From contig CAWDMN010000092.1 of NCBI GenBank assembly GCA_963803155.1, forward strand, positions 1-64,000: DNA of 64,000 bases. Direction: 5' to 3'. This document shows positions 9,206 to 19,200 of this stretch, piece after piece. Each line of letters starts with the position of its first letter. The first letter of the stretch is position 1. A model generated the notes under the pieces. That model ran no database searches. It was not told the origin of the DNA and worked only from the letters and a program-made list of their open reading frames with translations. This DNA comes from CAWDMN01 sp963803155 (lineage in GTDB: Bacteria; Acidobacteriota; Terriglobia; Versatilivoradales; Versatilivoraceae). Both the position numbers and the translations under genes were made by a program.

Positions 9206-11623
9206 ATGTGGCATGACTTTAATTTCGGAATTCGTATCCTTGCAAAGAACCGGGCTTTCACAGCCATTGCTTTATTGACTCTGGCGCTGGGCATTGGTGT
9301 AAACACTTCCATTTTCAGCGTGGTCAGCGGAATCCTATTTCACACGCTCCCTTATAAGGATGCAGACCGGATGGTGGTGGTGTGGGAAAGCAATCCGGGA
9401 ATGAACTTGGAGCGAGTAGGAGTCTCGGGATTAACTTACCTGGACTGGAAGCAGCAGACCCAGACGCTGGAGGACTTGATCGCTTTTGAAAAGGGGAGCG
9501 GAACAGTGACTGGGCTGGGCGAACCGGAGCAAGTCCCAGGGATGAGAGTCTCCGTAAACTTCTTTGAGTTTTTGGGGATCAAAGCCCATTTGGGCCGCAC
9601 TTTCAATGCGGATGAATGCCGAGGCCAGCACAATGTCGGAGTCATCAGCTACAATTACTGGAAAAGCCGGCTGGGAGGCAATCTCAAGGTTGTCGGCCGG
9701 CAATTTACGGTGGATGGGCTTTCTTACATAATCATCGGAGTCCTGCCGCGCAATTTTTATTTTCCTGTTCCCGGAGAGCTTTTTGTCCCCTGGCCCAATG
9801 AGTGGCTGCAGCGGGGGGGACGCGACAACCACTATCTTGGAGTAATGGGGCGCTTGCGGCCCGGTGTCACCCTGGACCAGGCTCGCGCTGACATGCACAA
9901 CGTTTCACAGCGCTTAGCCCAGGTGGATCCGGTACAAACTGGCTGGACCACCAGTATCGAATTCACACGTGCAACCATGGTGGAAGCCATTCAGCCGGCG
10001 CTGTTGGCCCTTCTAGTATCCGTGACGGTCATCCTTCTGCTGGCTTGCGCAAACGTAGCCAACCTGCAATTGTCCCGAGCCAGTTCCCGGGAAAAAGAAA
10101 TTGCCATCCGTCTTTCCATGGGGGCCCGCCGCGGCCGCCTGCTCCGTCAATTGCTGACTGAAAGCCTGATTCTCGCCATGACGGGGGGAATGTTGGGGGT
10201 CAGCGTGGCCTACTGGAGCATTGGAGTTCTGCACCGTCTCGTCCCCTCACGGCTTCAAATCCCCGGGGGTGCCGTGGAAGTCGATCTGCCTTCATATGGA
10301 CTCAACTGGGAAGTCATGGGATATGCTTTGTGCATTTCGCTATTGACCGGCTTGGTCTTTGGTATCGTCCCCGCGTTGCATGCCTCCCGGACTCCACTTA
10401 ACGAAATACTCAAAGCGGGCGGCCGCGATGCCGCCGCGGCCACCCACCGGACTCGAAACCTTCTAGTGGTTTCCGAAGTTGGATTGGCCTTGTTGTTGCT
10501 TATGGGCGCTGGCTTGATGATGAGAACTTTTCAACGATTGATTTCCACCTCCCCTGGCTTTCAAAGTGGCCATCTGCTGACGATGCAGATTGAAATCCCC
10601 ACGGATTCCAAGCGCCAGCAGGCTAGAGAGCAGGCAGATTTTTTTCATCAGGTGGAGCAGGAAATTGCCAAGGTTCCTGGGGTCCGATCCGTGGGTTTGA
10701 TTGATTGCCTGCCTCTGGATGAAGATGATGAGCGCCGGGTATTTGAAATCGAAGGGCGTCCTCCCGAATCCTTCGGCCAGCAATTGCAGGCTCCGTACCG
10801 ACGAATAAACAATGCCTATTTTAAAGCCATGAGCATCCCGCTTTTGCAGGGACGCACTTTTGCCGATTTCGATCATCGGGAAAGCCCGCCGGTAGCGGTA
10901 GTTGACAGCATGATGGCCAAACGCTTCTGGCCCGGTGAAAATCCAGTGGGTAAACGGCTGCACATAGGTTCTTCTGGCTCACCTTTGACCGAAATTGTTG
11001 GAGTAGTTGGCAGCGTCAAAAACTATGGATTAAACAAGGCAATGGAACCAACCATTTATGTCCCTTTCCTACAGCATCCTACCCCCCGCATGCGGTTTGC
11101 CATAGTGGCAAATGTCGATCCAGGCAGCCTAGGCAATGCAGTGAAGCAGGCCGTCTGGAAAGTGGACAGCGACCAGCCAGTCTACAAAATCCGGCCCATG
11201 CGGGAGTTGCTCGACAATTCAATGGCCCCGCAACGTTTGATCCTTTCGCTGTTGGGAGCCTTTTCCCTGCTGGCACTGCTGTTGGCCGCCATCGGAATTT
11301 ACGGAGTCATGTCCTACAATGTCACTCAACATACCCGAGACATCGGAATCCGGATGGCTTTGGGTGCCCAGACTTTTAACGTTCTCTGCATGGTGCTTGC
11401 GCAAGGGATGAAAGTGATTGGCATCGGGTTGGCCTTCGGATTGATCCTGGCTCTGACTCTGACCCGCTTCCTCGCCAGTTTGCTATATGAGGTCAGCGTC
11501 ACAGATCCGCTCACTTTTAGCGTGGTCGCCATTTCTCTTGTCTTGGTGGCTCTTTTGGCCTGTCTCGTCCCCGCCTGCCGCGCCATGCGCGTGGATCCGA
11601 TGGTGGCATTGCGGTATGAGTGA
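9206..11623 (+). CDS. ADOP2: MacB/FtsX-type duplicated permease
   Basis: An 805-residue inner-membrane permease with two fused MacB_PCD-FtsX halves, eight predicted membrane helices in all. Helix 1 is at about 18-40 (ALLTLALGIGVNTSIFSVV); FtsX half 1 starts near 270 with LLACANVANLQLSRASS followed by the cytoplasmic coupling stretch REKEIAIRLSMGARR; FtsX half 2 is near 680-800 (AAIGIYGVMSYNVTQ, then RDIGIRMALGAQ). It ends VDPMVALRYE. The gene follows ADOP1 by 90 bases, the one inter-ADOP gap in this block that lacks heptad repeats, so the two were probably one transcription unit. Whether it uses the ATPase at 5839 or at 12311 cannot be told. Confidence 0.94.
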   Translation: MWHDFNFGIRILAKNRAFTAIALLTLALGIGVNTSIFSVVSGILFHTLPYKDADRMVVVWESNPGMNLERVGVSGLTYLDWKQQTQTLEDLIAFEKGSGTVTGLGEPEQVPGMRVSVNFFEFLGIKAHLGRTFNADECRGQHNVGVISYNYWKSRLGGNLKVVGRQFTVDGLSYIIIGVLPRNFYFPVPGELFVPWPNEWLQRGGRDNHYLGVMGRLRPGVTLDQARADMHNVSQRLAQVDPVQTGWTTSIEFTRATMVEAIQPALLALLVSVTVILLLACANVANLQLSRASSREKEIAIRLSMGARRGRLLRQLLTESLILAMTGGMLGVSVAYWSIGVLHRLVPSRLQIPGGAVEVDLPSYGLNWEVMGYALCISLLTGLVFGIVPALHASRTPLNEILKAGGRDAAAATHRTRNLLVVSEVGLALLLLMGAGLMMRTFQRLISTSPGFQSGHLLTMQIEIPTDSKRQQAREQADFFHQVEQEIAKVPGVRSVGLIDCLPLDEDDERRVFEIEGRPPESFGQQLQAPYRRINNAYFKAMSIPLLQGRTFADFDHRESPPVAVVDSMMAKRFWPGENPVGKRLHIGSSGSPLTEIVGVVGSVKNYGLNKAMEPTIYVPFLQHPTPRMRFAIVANVDPGSLGNAVKQAVWKVDSDQPVYKIRPMRELLDNSMAPQRLILSLLGAFSLLALLLAAIGIYGVMSYNVTQHTRDIGIRMALGAQTFNVLCMVLAQGMKVIGIGLAFGLILALTLTRFLASLLYEVSVTDPLTFSVVAISLVLVALLACLVPACRAMRVDPMVALRYE

Positions 11624-11680
11624 GCTGACAGCTGGGAGCTATCAGTTATCAGCTATCAGCTGTCAGCTTTCAGCAATCGG
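11624..11680 (+). repeat. Heptad array, left boundary of IVP element 2
   Basis: The array begins directly after the ADOP2 stop codon. Its units include AGCTATC, AGTTATC, AGCTATC, AGCTGTC, AGCTTTC and AGCAATC. The array downstream of IVP2 carries the same units in reverse complement. Confidence 0.75.
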
Positions 11681-11822
11681 TGCAAAACAAAAGATGATTT
11701 GTAGAAAATGGAGAGTTGCCATTGACATCAATAACGCCTATCAACCCATTGGCGGAACTATAAATCGATTATCGTCATATTGGTGACAATCCACGATCGT
11801 CAGGAAAATACTGGGATCAATC

Positions 11823-12182
11823 ATGAAAAATTTTCGTGACCTTAAAGTATGGGTAAAATCGCACCAGTTGACGCTCGACATTTATCGAGTGACCTGCAAT
11901 TTTCCTAACCATGAGATTTATGGACTGACCAGTCAGATAAGAAGATGTTGTGCCTCCATTCCATCCAATATTGCTGAGGGATGTGGCCGTGGTAGCGATG
12001 CTGACTTGGGAAGGTTTCTACAAATTGGCCTGGGATCGGCCAGTGAAGCAGAATATCAACTCCTTTTAGCGCATGATCTGGAATATCTCCCAGACTCTGA
12101 ATATCAACGCCTGAATTCGGAAATAATCGAAATAAAACGAATGCTGGCTTCTCTGGTTCAAAAGCTGAAGGCTGATCGCTAA
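11823..12182 (+). CDS. Four-helix-bundle protein (23S rRNA-intervening-sequence protein family), IVP2
   Basis: A 119-residue helical protein of the same family as the product at 5402. The motifs are FRDLKVWVKSHQLTLDIYR, IRRCCASIPSNIAEGCGRGS and a C-terminal helix IKRMLASLVQKLKADR. It shares the PSNIAEG core with IVP1 but is otherwise diverged, so the two are not a recent local duplication. It lies between ADOP2 and the second ATPase, 142 bases after the left heptad array; its last codons run into the right array. A second, decayed C-terminus of the same gene type follows at 12232-12282. Role unknown; context suggests an element cargo, not a transporter subunit. Confidence 0.88.
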   Translation: MKNFRDLKVWVKSHQLTLDIYRVTCNFPNHEIYGLTSQIRRCCASIPSNIAEGCGRGSDADLGRFLQIGLGSASEAEYQLLLAHDLEYLPDSEYQRLNSEIIEIKRMLASLVQKLKADR

Positions 12183-12194
12183 CTGCTGAATGCT
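12163..12194 (-). repeat. Heptad array, right boundary of IVP element 2
   Basis: In reverse complement the units read AGCATTC, AGCAGTT, AGCGATC, AGCCTTC. It overlaps the last four codons and the stop of IVP2 and is inverted relative to 11624-11680. Confidence 0.7.
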
Positions 12195-12231
12195 ATACGA
12201 TGCTTGATCTCTGAACAATAGCTCCACTGAA

Positions 12232-12282
12232 GTGAAGCAAATGCTTGCAACTTCGATTCAAAAGCTGAATGCTGATTGCTGA
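12232..12282 (+). pseudogene. C-terminal scrap of an IVP gene
   Basis: The segment translates to VKQMLATSIQKLNADC followed by a stop, clearly related to the IVP2 C-terminus IKRMLASLVQKLKADR. Like IVP2 it continues straight into heptad repeats (GCTGATT, GCTGACA, GCTGAAC up to about 12295). No N-terminal part precedes it, so it is what remains of another element copy. A third such scrap is at 16176-16226. Confidence 0.65.
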
Positions 12283-12310
12283 CAGCTGAACGCTAACAAA
12301 GGACAACATC

Positions 12311-12979
12311 ATGATCCAACTTAAAAACATTGAAAAATTTTACGAGAACAAAGCCGTTCGCACCTATGTCCTCCGGCAAATCACCTTCAATTTGAAGGAA
12401 GGGGAATTTATCTCCATCATGGGCCCTTCCGGCGCCGGCAAATCCACCCTGCTTCACATCTTGGGCATGTATGACGATTCCTGGAGCGGCGAGTTTCATT
12501 TCCTCGGCCAGCCCATCCATAAGATGAACCGGAAACAACGATCCGATTTGCAGAAGGCCAACATTGGATTTGTCTTCCAGAGTTACCATCTGCTGGATGA
12601 CCTGACTGTTTATGAAAACCTCGACTTACCTCTCTCTTACCGGAACATCAAAAAGAAAGAACGGGAAAGCATTGTTTGCGATACATTGGATCGATTTCAG
12701 ATTGTCGGAAAGAAGGATCTCTATCCCAATCAACTCTCGGGAGGCCAACAGCAGTTGGTAGCGGTGGCTCGCGCTATCGTGGCCAATCCCAAATTAATCC
12801 TGGCCGATGAGCCTACGGGAAACCTGCATTCAACTCAAGGCGAGGAAATCATGGAGTTGTTCAAAAAGCTCAACCAGGAGGGGACGACCATTATCCAGGT
12901 CACCCACTCCGATAAGAATGCTGCCTACGGGAACCGGGTCATCCAGCTTTCCGATGGATGGATGAGGAAGGAAGGATGA
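12311..12979 (+). CDS. ABC transporter ATPase of LolD/MacB type
   Basis: An intact 222-residue nucleotide-binding subunit. Walker A is GPSGAGKSTLL (about 38-48), the Q-loop FQSYHLLDDLTVYEN, the signature LSGGQQQLVAVARAI (note Leu in place of the usual Arg after QQQ), Walker B LILADEPTGNL, and the switch His in IIQVTHSD. Start ATG 12311 is preceded by AAAGGA. It would couple ATP hydrolysis to ADOP2, ADOP3 or other permeases, and is the only ATPase in the window that reads through without repair. The last codons (WMRKEG) are encoded by the first units of a 7-bp tandem repeat that runs past the stop, so the present C-terminus may have been set by that repeat. Confidence 0.94.
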   Translation: MIQLKNIEKFYENKAVRTYVLRQITFNLKEGEFISIMGPSGAGKSTLLHILGMYDDSWSGEFHFLGQPIHKMNRKQRSDLQKANIGFVFQSYHLLDDLTVYENLDLPLSYRNIKKKERESIVCDTLDRFQIVGKKDLYPNQLSGGQQQLVAVARAIVANPKLILADEPTGNLHSTQGEEIMELFKKLNQEGTTIIQVTHSDKNAAYGNRVIQLSDGWMRKEG

Positions 12980-13001
12980 AGGATGTGGGATAACGGATGA
13001 G
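12960..13001 (+). repeat. Heptad array GGATGAR overlapping the ATPase 3' end
   Basis: Six units in perfect 7-bp register (GGATGAG, GGAAGGA, GGATGAA, GGATGTG, GGATAAC, GGATGAG). The first units are inside the coding sequence and the stop codon is in the third. Confidence 0.7.
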
Positions 13002-13127
13002 AGAATTTGGTAGGAGATCATGGCAATACAGTTCCCTCTCATCTTTCTGGCAGTGCCCCTACAAATGCAAAGCCGCAAATTGAATGATCCAGATCTCGCC
13101 AGCTGTCTGCAAATTCCCGACAGCCAA

Positions 13128-13160
13128 TTGCTGGTTGCTGATTGCTGACAGCTGGATGCT
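13128..13160 (-). repeat. Heptad array before ADOP3
   Basis: The units TTGCTGG, TTGCTGA, TTGCTGA, CAGCTGG are in the orientation seen at the right end of the other spacers. The 125 bases between this array and 13001 show no gene or recognisable IVP scrap. Confidence 0.6.
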
Positions 13161-13177
13161 CCAGGGAGACCAAATTC

Positions 13178-15652
13178 ATGAACACTATTTGGCAGGACCT
13201 GCGCTATGCGCTTCGGCTGGTTCGGCGAGAACCTTTTTTTACCGGAATCGTTATTCTGACTTTGGCCTTGGGGATTGGCGCCAACACTGCCATTTACAGC
13301 GTCCTCAATACGGTCTTTTTCCATGCCCTCCCGTTCCGCGACCAGCAGCGGATCGTCCAACTAGGGGAACGGCACGTCCGTTCCCGTGCCTCGAGCGATG
13401 AATGGATCCGGACCTCCTACCTCAACTTTTTGGATTGGAAGGTGCAGAGCCGGGTTTTTGACGGGATGACGGTTTTTGACGGCAAAGAGGTCAATTTGAC
13501 CTCGAATAGCGTGGAGCCGGAGAGGATTGCCATTTCTGCCGTTTCCCCCGATTATTTCTCGGTGACCGGCGTGCTGCCGGTGGCGGGCCGCTCTTTCACG
13601 CAGGAAGAATACAATCCCGGGATGGTTCAGCCGGTCATCATCAGCCATGCTCTTTGGAATCGCTGTTTCAACCAACGAACCGATGTTTTAGGACAGACGG
13701 TAAAATTGGAAGGCAAACCTTCCACCATCGTTGGGATCATGCCCTATGAATACAAACTCTATTGGGAAGAGCGTCCGGTCGAAGCCTGGACTCCGATGAC
13801 CTCCGATTTCGCCAGGATGCCTCGTAAAGCCAAGGGACTTTCCTGTCTGGCCCGTCTTAAACCTGGCATCTCTCTCGAACGGGCTCAAGCGGACATGGCC
13901 TTGATTGGGGAGCGTTTGGCCGGCCAGGATCCTGATGCCAACAAAGATTGGAAAGCCAGGGCCGTCTTCGTCAAAAGCCTCCCGCTGGAAGAGGTGCAGG
14001 AAAAAGCGCTCTGGATTCTATTGGCCGCGGTGGGACTGATCCTCTGCGTCGCCTGCCTCAACGTGGCCAACCTCTTGCTTTCCCGCGCCACCAACCGGGA
14101 AAGGGAAATCAGCATTCGCGCCGCCCTGGGGGCCGGACGCAGCCGGATCCTCCGGCAATTGCTCACGGAAAGCTGGCTGTTGGCCCTCCTTGGAGGACTG
14201 TCGGGTTTGCTGCTTGCCCATTGGGGTGTCCAATTGATTAACGCGTTTTGCGCCGAAGCGGATTTGTACTGGCCGCTGATCCGCATCGACTGGCAAGTCC
14301 TGGGTTTCACCCTCCTGCTGACGCTGCTAGTGGGAACCCTTTTCGGTCTTGCCCCCGTTTGGCATGCCTTGAATGTGCACTTGCAGGATTCGCTGAGAGG
14401 TAGCAGTTCCAGCCTGAATCAAAAAAAGACGCAGCAGCGGGTGAGAAGCCTGCTGGTCATCTCGGAAGTGGCACTCTCCCTGATCTTGCTGGTTGGGGCA
14501 TTCTTGTTGATGGAGAGTTTTTACAACTTGCTCCAGGTCCCGCTCGGATTCCGCACGGACCATTTGCTGACCACGTCGATCTCTCTCACCTCCTCTCAAT
14601 ATCCTAAAGCGCCTCAACAGCTCCGCTATTTTCAACAAGCCTTGGAGCGCGTCAAGATGCTCCCCGGCATAAATTCCGCCGCTTTGGCCAGTTCCCTTCC
14701 GCTCTCCGGCCGCGAGGACATTACGGAGTTTATTGCGGATGGAAATTCCCAGCAGCCCCGCAATGTCGATTTTGGAGCTTTCTTACGCGGCGGTTATCTT
14801 CACCCTTCCGCCAACGACCCCAAGATTTGCTGGTGGCGCGCCGTCAGCCCTGACTATTTCAAAACCATGGGGGTCGCCCTGAAATCCGGCCGGACTTTCA
14901 ACGAACTCGACAATGAGAAAGGGCTCCCCGTGGTCGTCGTCAGTGAAGCTTTGGCTCGAAGACACTGGGGACGGGAGAATCCGGTGGGGAAGCAAGTTTA
15001 TATGGAAGAGAAGTCCCGGACCGTGATCGGCGTAGTGGATGACATCAAACATCGCAATCCCGATTCCCCTCCCTTGCTGGAAGCCTATTTGAGCATGTCC
15101 CAGCGCTGCAAGGCGGACATGTGCCTTCTGGTCCATACCGGCGCAAATCCCTGGAGTTTGGTGCAATTGATGAAAAGGGAAATCTTCAGCGTGGATCCCA
15201 ACCAGCCGGTTTCCAGCACCCGGACCATGGAAATGGTGCTGATGCGGCGTCTTTCCATGCGCTGGTTTTTGATGAGCTTGACTGCTCTCTTTGCCGGCAT
15301 GGGATTGCTTCTGGCCACGGTGGGATTGTACGGAGTCATGTCCCAATTTGTGGCACAACGCACCCAGGAAATGGGAATCCGCATGGCCATTGGGGCCAGC
15401 CGGGCCCATATTCTGTCGCTGGTGTTGCGGCGCGGACTGGGGCATGTCGCCATCGGCCTGGGATGCGGATTGCTTACGGCGTGGGGATTGGCGCCTTTAA
15501 TCAGCAGCCAGCTTTTCAAAGTTGAACCCACGGATCCAATCGTATTCACTGCGGTCCCCATAATTTTGGTGTTGGTTTCCCTACTCGCCTGTTATATCCC
15601 AGCCCGCCGGGCCATCCGCGTGGATCCCATGGTGGCATTGCGATATGAATGA
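13178..15652 (+). CDS. ADOP3: MacB/FtsX-type duplicated permease
   Basis: An 824-residue duplicated permease. Start taken at ATG 13178 (GGGAG upstream) because the 12 earlier codons of the open frame are heptad-derived. Helix 1 is GIVILTLALGIGANTAIYSV; the first FtsX domain contains LCVACLNVANLLLSRATN and REISIRAALGAGRSR; the second contains TVGLYGVMSQFVAQ and EMGIRMAIGASRA; the C-terminus is VDPMVALRYE. It follows the intact ATPase by about 200 bases and is its most likely partner. The spacer behind it contains both a MITE-like element and IVP scraps. Confidence 0.94.
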   Translation: MNTIWQDLRYALRLVRREPFFTGIVILTLALGIGANTAIYSVLNTVFFHALPFRDQQRIVQLGERHVRSRASSDEWIRTSYLNFLDWKVQSRVFDGMTVFDGKEVNLTSNSVEPERIAISAVSPDYFSVTGVLPVAGRSFTQEEYNPGMVQPVIISHALWNRCFNQRTDVLGQTVKLEGKPSTIVGIMPYEYKLYWEERPVEAWTPMTSDFARMPRKAKGLSCLARLKPGISLERAQADMALIGERLAGQDPDANKDWKARAVFVKSLPLEEVQEKALWILLAAVGLILCVACLNVANLLLSRATNREREISIRAALGAGRSRILRQLLTESWLLALLGGLSGLLLAHWGVQLINAFCAEADLYWPLIRIDWQVLGFTLLLTLLVGTLFGLAPVWHALNVHLQDSLRGSSSSLNQKKTQQRVRSLLVISEVALSLILLVGAFLLMESFYNLLQVPLGFRTDHLLTTSISLTSSQYPKAPQQLRYFQQALERVKMLPGINSAALASSLPLSGREDITEFIADGNSQQPRNVDFGAFLRGGYLHPSANDPKICWWRAVSPDYFKTMGVALKSGRTFNELDNEKGLPVVVVSEALARRHWGRENPVGKQVYMEEKSRTVIGVVDDIKHRNPDSPPLLEAYLSMSQRCKADMCLLVHTGANPWSLVQLMKREIFSVDPNQPVSSTRTMEMVLMRRLSMRWFLMSLTALFAGMGLLLATVGLYGVMSQFVAQRTQEMGIRMAIGASRAHILSLVLRRGLGHVAIGLGCGLLTAWGLAPLISSQLFKVEPTDPIVFTAVPIILVLVSLLACYIPARRAIRVDPMVALRYE

Positions 15653-15663
15653 GCGGATGGATG

Positions 15664-15730
15664 CAGTCGGCAGTCAGCTGTCAGCCTTCAGTGATCAGCG
15701 GATAGCGATCAGCTGTCAGCATTTGGCTGT
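15664..15730 (+). repeat. Heptad array, left end of the ADOP3/TPR spacer
   Basis: Degenerate units AGTCAGC, TGTCAGC, GATCAGC and TGTCAGC follow within a dozen bases of the ADOP3 stop. The opposite end of the spacer (16205-16240) carries the reverse-complement type. Confidence 0.65.
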
Positions 15731-15841
15731 CAACTTTTATTCTCTGGTTTGATCATATGGCCAATGACTGCTGATTTTGGATCCCCAGATAGACGGACTT
15801 AATTTTCAGGTTGTCTAGTGCGGGAGAAGGTCGCAGATGGC

Positions 15842-16101
15842 GTAACCGTTCAGGGGGGGGAACTGAACCCGAAGGGTTCACAGCCATTATCAGGGGTAAG
15901 GCCGTTAGGCCGCCACCCCCGGGTGTGGGCAATAATAGAAACGACCTCGGCAGGGGTCGCAGCTTGCAAAGGGGCTGCAATCTTTCAGGATCGGATGGGT
16001 TCGCTCTTTTGACCGATGGTTGAGCGTGTGACCACCGTCGCACGCTCAACCACCGGCTATTCGCTGTGAACCCTTCGAATCCCCCCCCTGAACGGTTACC
16101 A
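15842..16101. mobile_element. MITE-like palindromic element of about 260 bp, no ORF
   Basis: The ends are inverted repeats: the left reads TAACCGTTCAGGGGGG and the right, in reverse complement, GTAACCGTTCAGGGGGG. Inside them is a second inverted pair, GAAGGGTTCACAGC near 15871 and its complement GCTGTGAACCCTTC near 16062. The interior contains further small palindromes: GGCCGTTAGGCC, GCAGCTTGC...GGCTGC, and GGTTGAGCGTGTG with CGCACGCTCAACC. There is no transposase, so it would be non-autonomous. It lies inside a spacer already bounded by inverted heptads, i.e. an element within an element. Family name unknown. Confidence 0.7.
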
Positions 16102-16175
16102 GATGGCCGACTGTTGACTCTTGATAAACCTGCACGGCAGCCATGAACGAGAACGGCTGTCTATCGATTTTTCCT

Positions 16176-16226
16176 TTGAAGCAAATGTTGGCTACCTCGA
16201 TTTAGAAGCTGAAAGCTGACCGCTGA
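16176..16226 (+). pseudogene. C-terminal scrap of an IVP gene with an internal stop
   Basis: It translates to LKQMLATSI, stop, KLKADR, stop: the same C-terminal helix as IVP2 and the scrap at 12232, with one nonsense mutation. It runs directly into inverted heptads. The N-terminal two thirds are gone. Confidence 0.65.
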
Positions 16227-16240
16227 CAGCTGAAAGCTAA
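16205..16240 (-). repeat. Heptad array, right end of the ADOP3/TPR spacer
   Basis: In reverse complement the units read AGCTTTC, AGCTGTC, AGCGGTC, AGCTTTC. It reaches to within a few bases of the next start codon, which therefore lacks a clear ribosome site. Confidence 0.65.
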
Positions 16241-16243
16241 TTT

Positions 16244-19200
16244 ATGTCTACGAACAGAATTGTTCAAAAAATGCACCGATTCCCTTTGCTAGGGCTTCTC
16301 CTGGCGCTCCTTCTACTTTCGAACTTGCCGCTCTCGGCCGCGGAAGGAGAGGAAGACTCTCTCAATTCTTTTCTCCAGCGATTTTACTCCGCCTGGGCAA
16401 AACAGGATTTAAAAACCATCTCCAGGCTCTGGCACCCTGAGTCTATTTACCTGCAGCCGCGTCTCGCCGAGATGCAAAATGCCTGGCGCGAAAAAAAATT
16501 CGCCTTTAAGCCGGCGGTGATTCTCCAGGTAGAAACCAGGAGTTGGGGAGTCATTTTAAAGACTTCCGTGGATGCCAGCGTTCAGTACCGCAAAAGCCGC
16601 AGGACAATGAAGCTTCCCTTGACTCGGGAATTCACGCTGCAAAAGAAAGATGGAAAATGGCTGCTCTGGAATTACCCGGGCGCTGAGGAGGAATTGGCTG
16701 ATCTGGTTCTTTTTCTTCCGGAAAATGAAAAACGTTCCCTGCTGGATCAGGAAAAGGACGCTTTCACTCCGCAGATGATTCAGGGACTCCTTTTCCGTGC
16801 CAGTGCCCAGCGCAATGCCAACGATTATGTGAAAGCAAAGGGAATTTACCTTCTCGCCGCTTCGCTGGCCCAAGAGATCAAGGACTCCATGGACGAAGCC
16901 ATGGCTTATGCGGCGCTGGGAGATATTCAACGCCTGCATGGCCCTTATGAGGGAGGACCTGCGTATTATCAAAAGGCACTCGCCATCTTTCAAACTCTTT
17001 CCGCGCACAAGGAATGTGGTTCAGTCTACCTCAACCTGGCCAAAGGCGTCCTGGGAAACACTCAGCAGGATCAGGCACTTGATTTTCTCCTCAAGGCAGA
17101 ACACGAACTGGAACTTGCCCAGGACCTGCAGGGCCGGGCTGAAGTGCTGGAAAACATGGGCGATATTTTTTATGACCGGGGCGAATATGCCAAGGCAGCT
17201 GAGTTCTATCAGAAGATCATGGATTTGGATTTAAAAGAGGGAACTCCTTCCGCCATGGTCAACCTGGGGAATTCTTATCTCGCCTTGCATAAGACTGAGG
17301 AAGCCTTGCGTGCCTTTTTAGCCGCTCTTCCTCAAGTGGCGCCAATTCACGACACCGCGGCATTGGCCCATGTTCACACCGGGCTGGGGCATATTTATTT
17401 CGAGCAGAAAAAATTATCTTCGGCCATGGGCCACTATCGCCAAGCGGCGGAATTCTGGAATGAGCTGGAAAATAAAGAAGAGCAGGCGCTGGCATGTGAG
17501 CGGCTGGGATACGTGCAATATGAAATGCGGGATTACTCCGGCGCTGAAGAAAGTTTCAGCCAACAGCTGAAAATTCAGCAGAGTTTGGATAAACCGATGG
17601 GGGTGGCGGGCGCACAATCCAATCTCGGCATGGCCTGCCTGGTTCAGCAAAAATTCGAGCAGGCGCTTTCCCATTATCAGGCAGCCCTCGCCATTTTTGA
17701 ACAGAGAAAAGACTTCATCGGAATGCTCGGAGCGCTTCAAAACATCGGCCGGGTTTACTATGAGCTGGCCGACTATTCCAAGGCTCTCGATTTTTATGAA
17801 AAGGGAAAAAAGCTGGCAGAGAGTTCTCAGAACAAACCCGCGCTCAGCAACCTTCTGCTGGGGATTGGCTTGGTCAGGGTGCTTTTCGGACAGTACGATA
17901 TTGCCCTGGAATATTTCAAACAAAGCATGACTCTCGCCGAAGAGTTGGGCGACAAAAGCAATCTAGCCGCCATGCAGCACAACATCGGCCTGGTCTATGC
18001 CAACCAGGCCCACTTTCGTCTAGCTTTGGAGTATTACGAGAAAAGCCTGGCTCTCAGCGAACAGCTGCAAGATAAGGCTTCCACCGCCCAAACCCTCGGG
18101 AACATCGGACTGGTGCTCAATGCCATGGGTGATTCCATGCCCGCCATCGAACGGGAGCAGAAAGCTTTGACTCTTTGGGAAGAGCTAAAGGAACGTGAAG
18201 GCAAAGCCAAAGTGCTGGGCTACCTGGGAAGCATTTATTACGGCAATAGCCAATTTGATAACGCGTTGGATTATTTTCAGAAGGGCCTGGCGGAATGGGA
18301 AGCGTTGGCCGATAAAATGGCAATCTCCGGCACGTTGAGTTTTATTGGCGACTCTTTTTTCCGCAAAAGGCAATTCCCTCAGGCGTTGGAGTCGTACGAA
18401 AAAAGTCTGACAATTCAGCGGGAATTTGACAATCGCGAAGCCATTGCCGCGCTTGAGTGCGGCATCGCCAATGTCCAGCTAGCCATGAACCAGCCGGAGA
18501 AGGCGCTCGAGATGGCGGAGAATGCCGCCGAATTGGCGAACCGACTCCACAACTCCGATATCCTCTGGTACGCCCGCTTCAAAACAGGACAAGCCCATCG
18601 GCAACTTAAGAATTTCGATCCGGCCGAACAGTCCTTGGCGGAATCGATTCAGCTGATCGAGGAGATCCGCGCCGAGGTGGGGAACGAGCAGAACCGGATC
18701 CGCTTTTTAGATAGTCGAACGGCCCCGCTGCTCGCGCTTTTTGAGATGAAAGTGGAACAGGGAAAATTTTGGGAAGCCTTGGCGTTCGCTGAAAAATCTC
18801 GGCTCTGGCAAATGGACGAACTATTGGGGGCTCATGGGCGCTACAACACTCAGGGGCTTGGTGAGGGTGAACAGCTGCAAGAGCAACAATTGAGAAGCCA
18901 GGTGTTTACCTGGCGGACTCAACTCGCCAAGACCCGTCAACATGATCCGGGCAACAGCGTTCGGATTCAGGAACTGGAACAAAAGCACCAACAGGCGCAA
19001 GCCGCATACGCCGCTCAGGAAAAAATACTCTTTGCCGCGCATCCTGATCTTGCCTTCCTACGGCTGCGGGCGGAACCCTTCAGCCAGTCCAGGTTGCGGC
19101 GTTGGGACGTTCCTTCCGGCCAGTTGATCCTGGAATTTGTGATGACGGAAAAGAAAATCTTCCTGGCATGCCTTGCCAAAGCTACAGCGTCCGGCAACAC

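Noticed and set aside
5402..12182. IVP genes as the bAvd accessory protein of a diversity-generating retroelement
   Set aside because: No reverse transcriptase, template repeat or variable repeat is visible around either gene or elsewhere in the window.
5402..12182. IVP genes as part of a 23S rRNA intervening sequence
   Set aside because: The genes are surrounded by transporter genes and heptads; there is no rRNA sequence.
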